Below are positions 3,634-5,481 of a stretch of 5,481 nucleotides of DNA, in pieces. The stretch lies in assembly GCA_913055965.1 (NCBI GenBank), contig CAJXKX010000167.1, positions 1 through 5,481 on the forward strand. The letters run 5' to 3'. Each line of letters begins with the position of its first letter. Position 1 is the stretch's first letter. Origin of the DNA: an uncultured Roseovarius sp. Its GTDB lineage: Bacteria; Pseudomonadota; Alphaproteobacteria; Rhodobacterales; Rhodobacteraceae. Under the pieces are notes generated by a model. The model was not told the DNA's origin. It was given only the letters and a program-made list of their open reading frames with translations, and did not search any database. The translations under genes and the position numbers were made by a program.

Positions 3634-4430
3634 TCATCGTTCTCGATGCTCTGAACAGGGATCGCTTTGGTGATCTTGAACAGGAAATGTTTCGCCTGCG
3701 GGCCCGTGTGTTCCAGGACAGGTTGGGGTGGGATGTCACGGTGCGCGACGGGCTCGAGATGGACGCGTTCGACGCGCTCGATCCCGCGCATGTGATCTCG
3801 CTCGACGAGTCGGGGCACGTGGTCGGCTGCATGCGCCTTTTGCAGACCACCGGCCCGCACATGCTGGCCGATGTGTTCGCGGAAATCCTCGGCGGCGAGC
3901 CGCCGCTGCGCAGCCCGCACATCTGGGAGGCCACGCGCTTTTGCGTGGATACCGAGCGGCTCTCGGGGACGGGCCGCGCGCGCAACTCGATTTCCTACGT
4001 CACCTCCGAGGTGATGGTCGGCGCCTTCGAATACGGGCGTGACGCGGGCGTGACCGATGCGGTTGCGGTGATCGACCCGGTGATGAACCGCGTGATGAAC
4101 CGCTCGGGCAATGCGCCCTACGACTATATCGGCAAGACGGTGGACATGGGCAAGGTCAACGCGCTGGCCGCGCTTCTCGATTGCTCGGACGAGCGCATCG
4201 ACCGGATCCGCGCCTTTGCCGGCATCGAGGGGGACGTGTTCCTCAGCGAGGACGAGGCGCTCGATCTGATCTCGACCCACGCCGCGCCGCCGCCCGAGAA
4301 GAGCGCCCTCGAAATCTACTGCGACGAGCAGATCGCCGCGGCGACCAACGCGAAGGAGAGGGTCGCGGCCCTCAAGCTCAAGGCAGCACTCACCGACAAG
4401 ATTCGTTCCCACTCGCAAGTCGGTGCCTGA
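3630..4430 (+). CDS. luxI: LuxI-family acyl-homoserine-lactone synthase with C-terminal extension
   Basis: 266 residues. The enzyme joins an acyl chain (from acyl-ACP or acyl-CoA) to S-adenosylmethionine and releases a homoserine-lactone signal. The start is ATG at 3630, 7 nt after GGGGA; longer starts (GTG 3531) have no SD. All the family's invariant residues are present in register: R24, F28, W34, D45, D48, R69, E100 and R103 (in WEATRF). The later core has SEVMVGAFEYGRDAG (126-140) and NRVMNRSG (153-160). The position usually Thr in 3-oxo-acyl synthases appears to be A146, which hints at an unsubstituted or 3-hydroxy acyl chain; this is a weak inference. Typical LuxI proteins end near 190-220. 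Here about 50-60 more residues follow, with a Pro-rich break (APPPEK, 219-224) and then an amphipathic Ala/Lys/Glu helix (about 226-258). It pairs with the upstream luxR. Confidence 0.95.
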   Translation: MIIVLDALNRDRFGDLEQEMFRLRARVFQDRLGWDVTVRDGLEMDAFDALDPAHVISLDESGHVVGCMRLLQTTGPHMLADVFAEILGGEPPLRSPHIWEATRFCVDTERLSGTGRARNSISYVTSEVMVGAFEYGRDAGVTDAVAVIDPVMNRVMNRSGNAPYDYIGKTVDMGKVNALAALLDCSDERIDRIRAFAGIEGDVFLSEDEALDLISTHAAPPPEKSALEIYCDEQIAAATNAKERVAALKLKAALTDKIRSHSQVGA

Positions 4431-4449
4431 CCCCCAGCGGGCACGGCCC

Positions 4450-4469
4450 GCCCGGTGCAGATGCCGGGC
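4450..4469 (+). repeat. Small hairpin between luxI and its terminator
   Basis: GCCCGG (4450-4455) pairs with CCGGGC (4464-4469) around an 8-nt loop, 20 nt after the luxI stop. An alternative pairing is CGGCCCG (4444-4450) with CGGGCCG (4465-4471). No T-run follows. It may stabilise the 3' end or have no role. Confidence 0.3.
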
Positions 4470-4485
4470 CGGGTGAGCGAACGAT

Positions 4486-4519
4486 AAGGGCCGCCCCACT
4501 TCTCCCCGGGGCGGCCCTT
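4486..4519. terminator. Probable bidirectional terminator between luxI and tig
   Basis: AAGGGCCGCCCC (4486-4497) pairs perfectly with GGGGCGGCCCTT (4508-4519) around a 10-nt loop. On the plus strand the stem runs into TTTGATT, and on the minus strand into TTATCGTT, so both sides have short T-rich tracts. It lies between convergent genes, 55 nt after the luxI stop and 41 nt from the tig stop, and suits termination in both directions. Confidence 0.82.
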
Positions 4520-4560
4520 TGATTCGTCCGTGATCGGCGGGCGACGATGGCGCGATGCGC

Positions 4561-5481
4561 CTATTCGTCGTTCATCTCCTCGATCACCTTCTCGAGCTCT
4601 TCCTTCGAGACGTCCTTGTCGGTCACGCTGGCAAGCTCGACCACGTAATCGACGACCTTGTCCTCGAAGATCGGCGCGCGCAGTTGCTGGCGCATCTGCG
4701 GGTTCTTCTGGACGAACTCGAAGAACTCGCGCTCGTGGCCGGGATACTGACGTGCCTGGTTCATCACCGCCTGCGTCATCTCGGCATCGGTCACCTCGAC
4801 CTCGGCCTTGCGGCCCAGTTCGGCCAGCAGCAGGCCCAGACGCACGCGGCGCTCGGCCAGCTTCAGGTGCTCCTCGGTCGGCTCGATCTCGGGGTGGTCA
4901 TGCCCCTCGTGCTCGGGGTTCTCCTCGTGCCACAGCTGATGCGCGATCTGCTTGGCCTCGGTCTCGACCATGGTCGGCGGCAATTCGAAGCTCACCTTCT
5001 CGTCGAGCGCGTCGAGCACGTTGCGCTTGAGGATCGCGCGCGCCGCGCCGGCGAATTCCTGCTCCAGCCGTTCGGCGATCTGCTGCTTGAGCCCGGCGAG
5101 GTCCTCGGCACCGTATTTCTGCGCCAGTTCGTCGTCGATCTCGGCGGCCACGGGCTCTTTCACGGCCTTGACGGTGCAGTCGAACACCGCCTCCTTGCCC
5201 GCGAGATGCTCTGCCCCGTATTCCTCGGGGAAAGTCACGGTCACGGCCTTTTCCTCGCCCGCCTTGACGCCGACAAGCTGCTCCTCGAAGCCGGGAATGA
5301 AGCTGCCGGAGCCGAGCGTCAGCGGATAGTCCTCTGCCGAGCCGCCCTCGAAGGGCTCGCCATCCACCTTGCCCACGAAATCGATCACCACCTGATCGCC
5401 GTCCTTGGCCTTGGTGCCCTTCTTGCGATCCTTGAAATCCTGCGCGTTCTCGGCGAGGCTGCCGAGCGCCTCGTCCACGGC
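4561..5481 (-). CDS. tig: Trigger factor, ribosome-associated chaperone (5' end outside window)
   Basis: The minus-strand frame is open from the right edge (5481) to TAG at 4563-4561, giving 306 visible residues. The GTG at 5478 is an internal Val, not the start. Trigger factor sits at the ribosomal exit tunnel and is the first chaperone to meet nascent chains. Counting from that Val, the FKBP-like prolyl isomerase domain spans about 25-108 (DQVVIDFVGKVDGEPFEGG, FIPGFEEQLVGVKAGEE, VTFPEEYGAEHLAGKEAVF). The helical C-terminal chaperone arms follow (about 115-300), ending EMNDE. The N-terminal ribosome-docking domain with its GFRxGKxP loop is missing, about 130 residues by comparison with the family's roughly 430-450. 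A His-rich acidic insert (residues 180-195) lies in the arm region. The gene is convergent with luxI. Confidence 0.97.
   Translation of the reverse strand, partial: AVDEALGSLAENAQDFKDRKKGTKAKDGDQVVIDFVGKVDGEPFEGGSAEDYPLTLGSGSFIPGFEEQLVGVKAGEEKAVTVTFPEEYGAEHLAGKEAVFDCTVKAVKEPVAAEIDDELAQKYGAEDLAGLKQQIAERLEQEFAGAARAILKRNVLDALDEKVSFELPPTMVETEAKQIAHQLWHEENPEHEGHDHPEIEPTEEHLKLAERRVRLGLLLAELGRKAEVEVTDAEMTQAVMNQARQYPGHEREFFEFVQKNPQMRQQLRAPIFEDKVVDYVVELASVTDKDVSKEELEKVIEEMNDE
4894..4941 (-). other. His-rich acidic segment within trigger factor
   Basis: Five His residues fall within 16 codons (H180, H184, H190, H193, H195, counted from the GTG at 5478), in HEENPEHEGHDH. The spacing could bind divalent metal. 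Related alphaproteobacterial trigger factors may share it; I cannot check this. The segment lies between chaperone-arm helices and is probably a loop. Confidence 0.45.

Noticed and set aside
3552..4499. Long open minus-strand frame opposite luxI
   Set aside because: It covers a complete LuxI with all catalytic residues; the antisense product is Arg/His-rich without recognisable domains and crosses the terminator.
4530..5329. Open plus-strand frames opposite tig
   Set aside because: Antisense shadows of an unmistakable trigger factor, with Arg/Ser-rich translations.
1..5481. CRISPR array, tRNA, insertion sequence or phage element
   Set aside because: I saw no spaced direct repeats, no tRNA cloverleaf, no transposase or integrase domain and no terminal repeats with target duplication.

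Overview
The window looks like chromosomal DNA from a GC-rich alphaproteobacterium, most likely the Rhodobacterales/Roseobacter group. The clues are strong G/C bias at third codon positions, purine-rich Shine-Dalgarno (SD) sites, an rpsF-rpsR-rplI operon whose L9 has a long acidic tail, and a luxR-luxI pair with an unusually long LuxI. The taxonomic placement is inference; there is no rRNA gene here to test it.

Layout from left to right. (1) A minus-strand YceI-family secreted protein (1-530) runs off the left edge. (2) An unrecognised two-TM membrane protein (667-1161) lies upstream of it on the same strand. (3) A divergent intergenic region (1162-1403) carries the probable promoter and a foldable leader of the ribosomal operon. 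(4) rpsF, rpsR and rplI (1404-2653) run on the plus strand, each with a good SD. (5) Two GC-rich hairpins and then a short A/T-rich promoter region (2665-2761) separate rplI from the next gene. (6) A LuxR-family acyl-homoserine-lactone receptor/regulator (2795-3496) is followed by a LuxI-family acyl-homoserine-lactone synthase (3630-4430). (7) A strong hairpin, probably a two-way terminator (4486-4519), lies between luxI and the convergent trigger factor gene. (8) tig (4561-5481, minus) has its start beyond the right edge.

Functionally the window joins two themes. One is protein synthesis and early folding: S6 and S18 bind the 30S platform, L9 binds the 50S, and trigger factor meets nascent chains at the exit tunnel. 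The other is a complete quorum-sensing circuit set between these housekeeping genes. LuxI should make a diffusible acyl-homoserine lactone and LuxR should bind it and act on promoters, probably including that of luxI.

The least ordinary part is the 133-nt luxR-luxI spacer. Almost all of it can fold: a bulged 12-bp hairpin just after the luxR stop, then a 14-bp-arm stem (12 of 14 paired) whose 3' arm covers the luxI SD, with a perfect 6-bp dyad nested inside. A 15-codon reading frame also ends on the luxI start codon as ATGA. A TATAGA -10 element lies in the 5' arm of the SD-blocking stem. Read-through RNA from luxR could therefore be translationally blocked while RNA from luxI's own promoter is not. 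This is a hypothesis. No wholly new gene system is evident; the genes themselves belong to known families apart from the small membrane protein.
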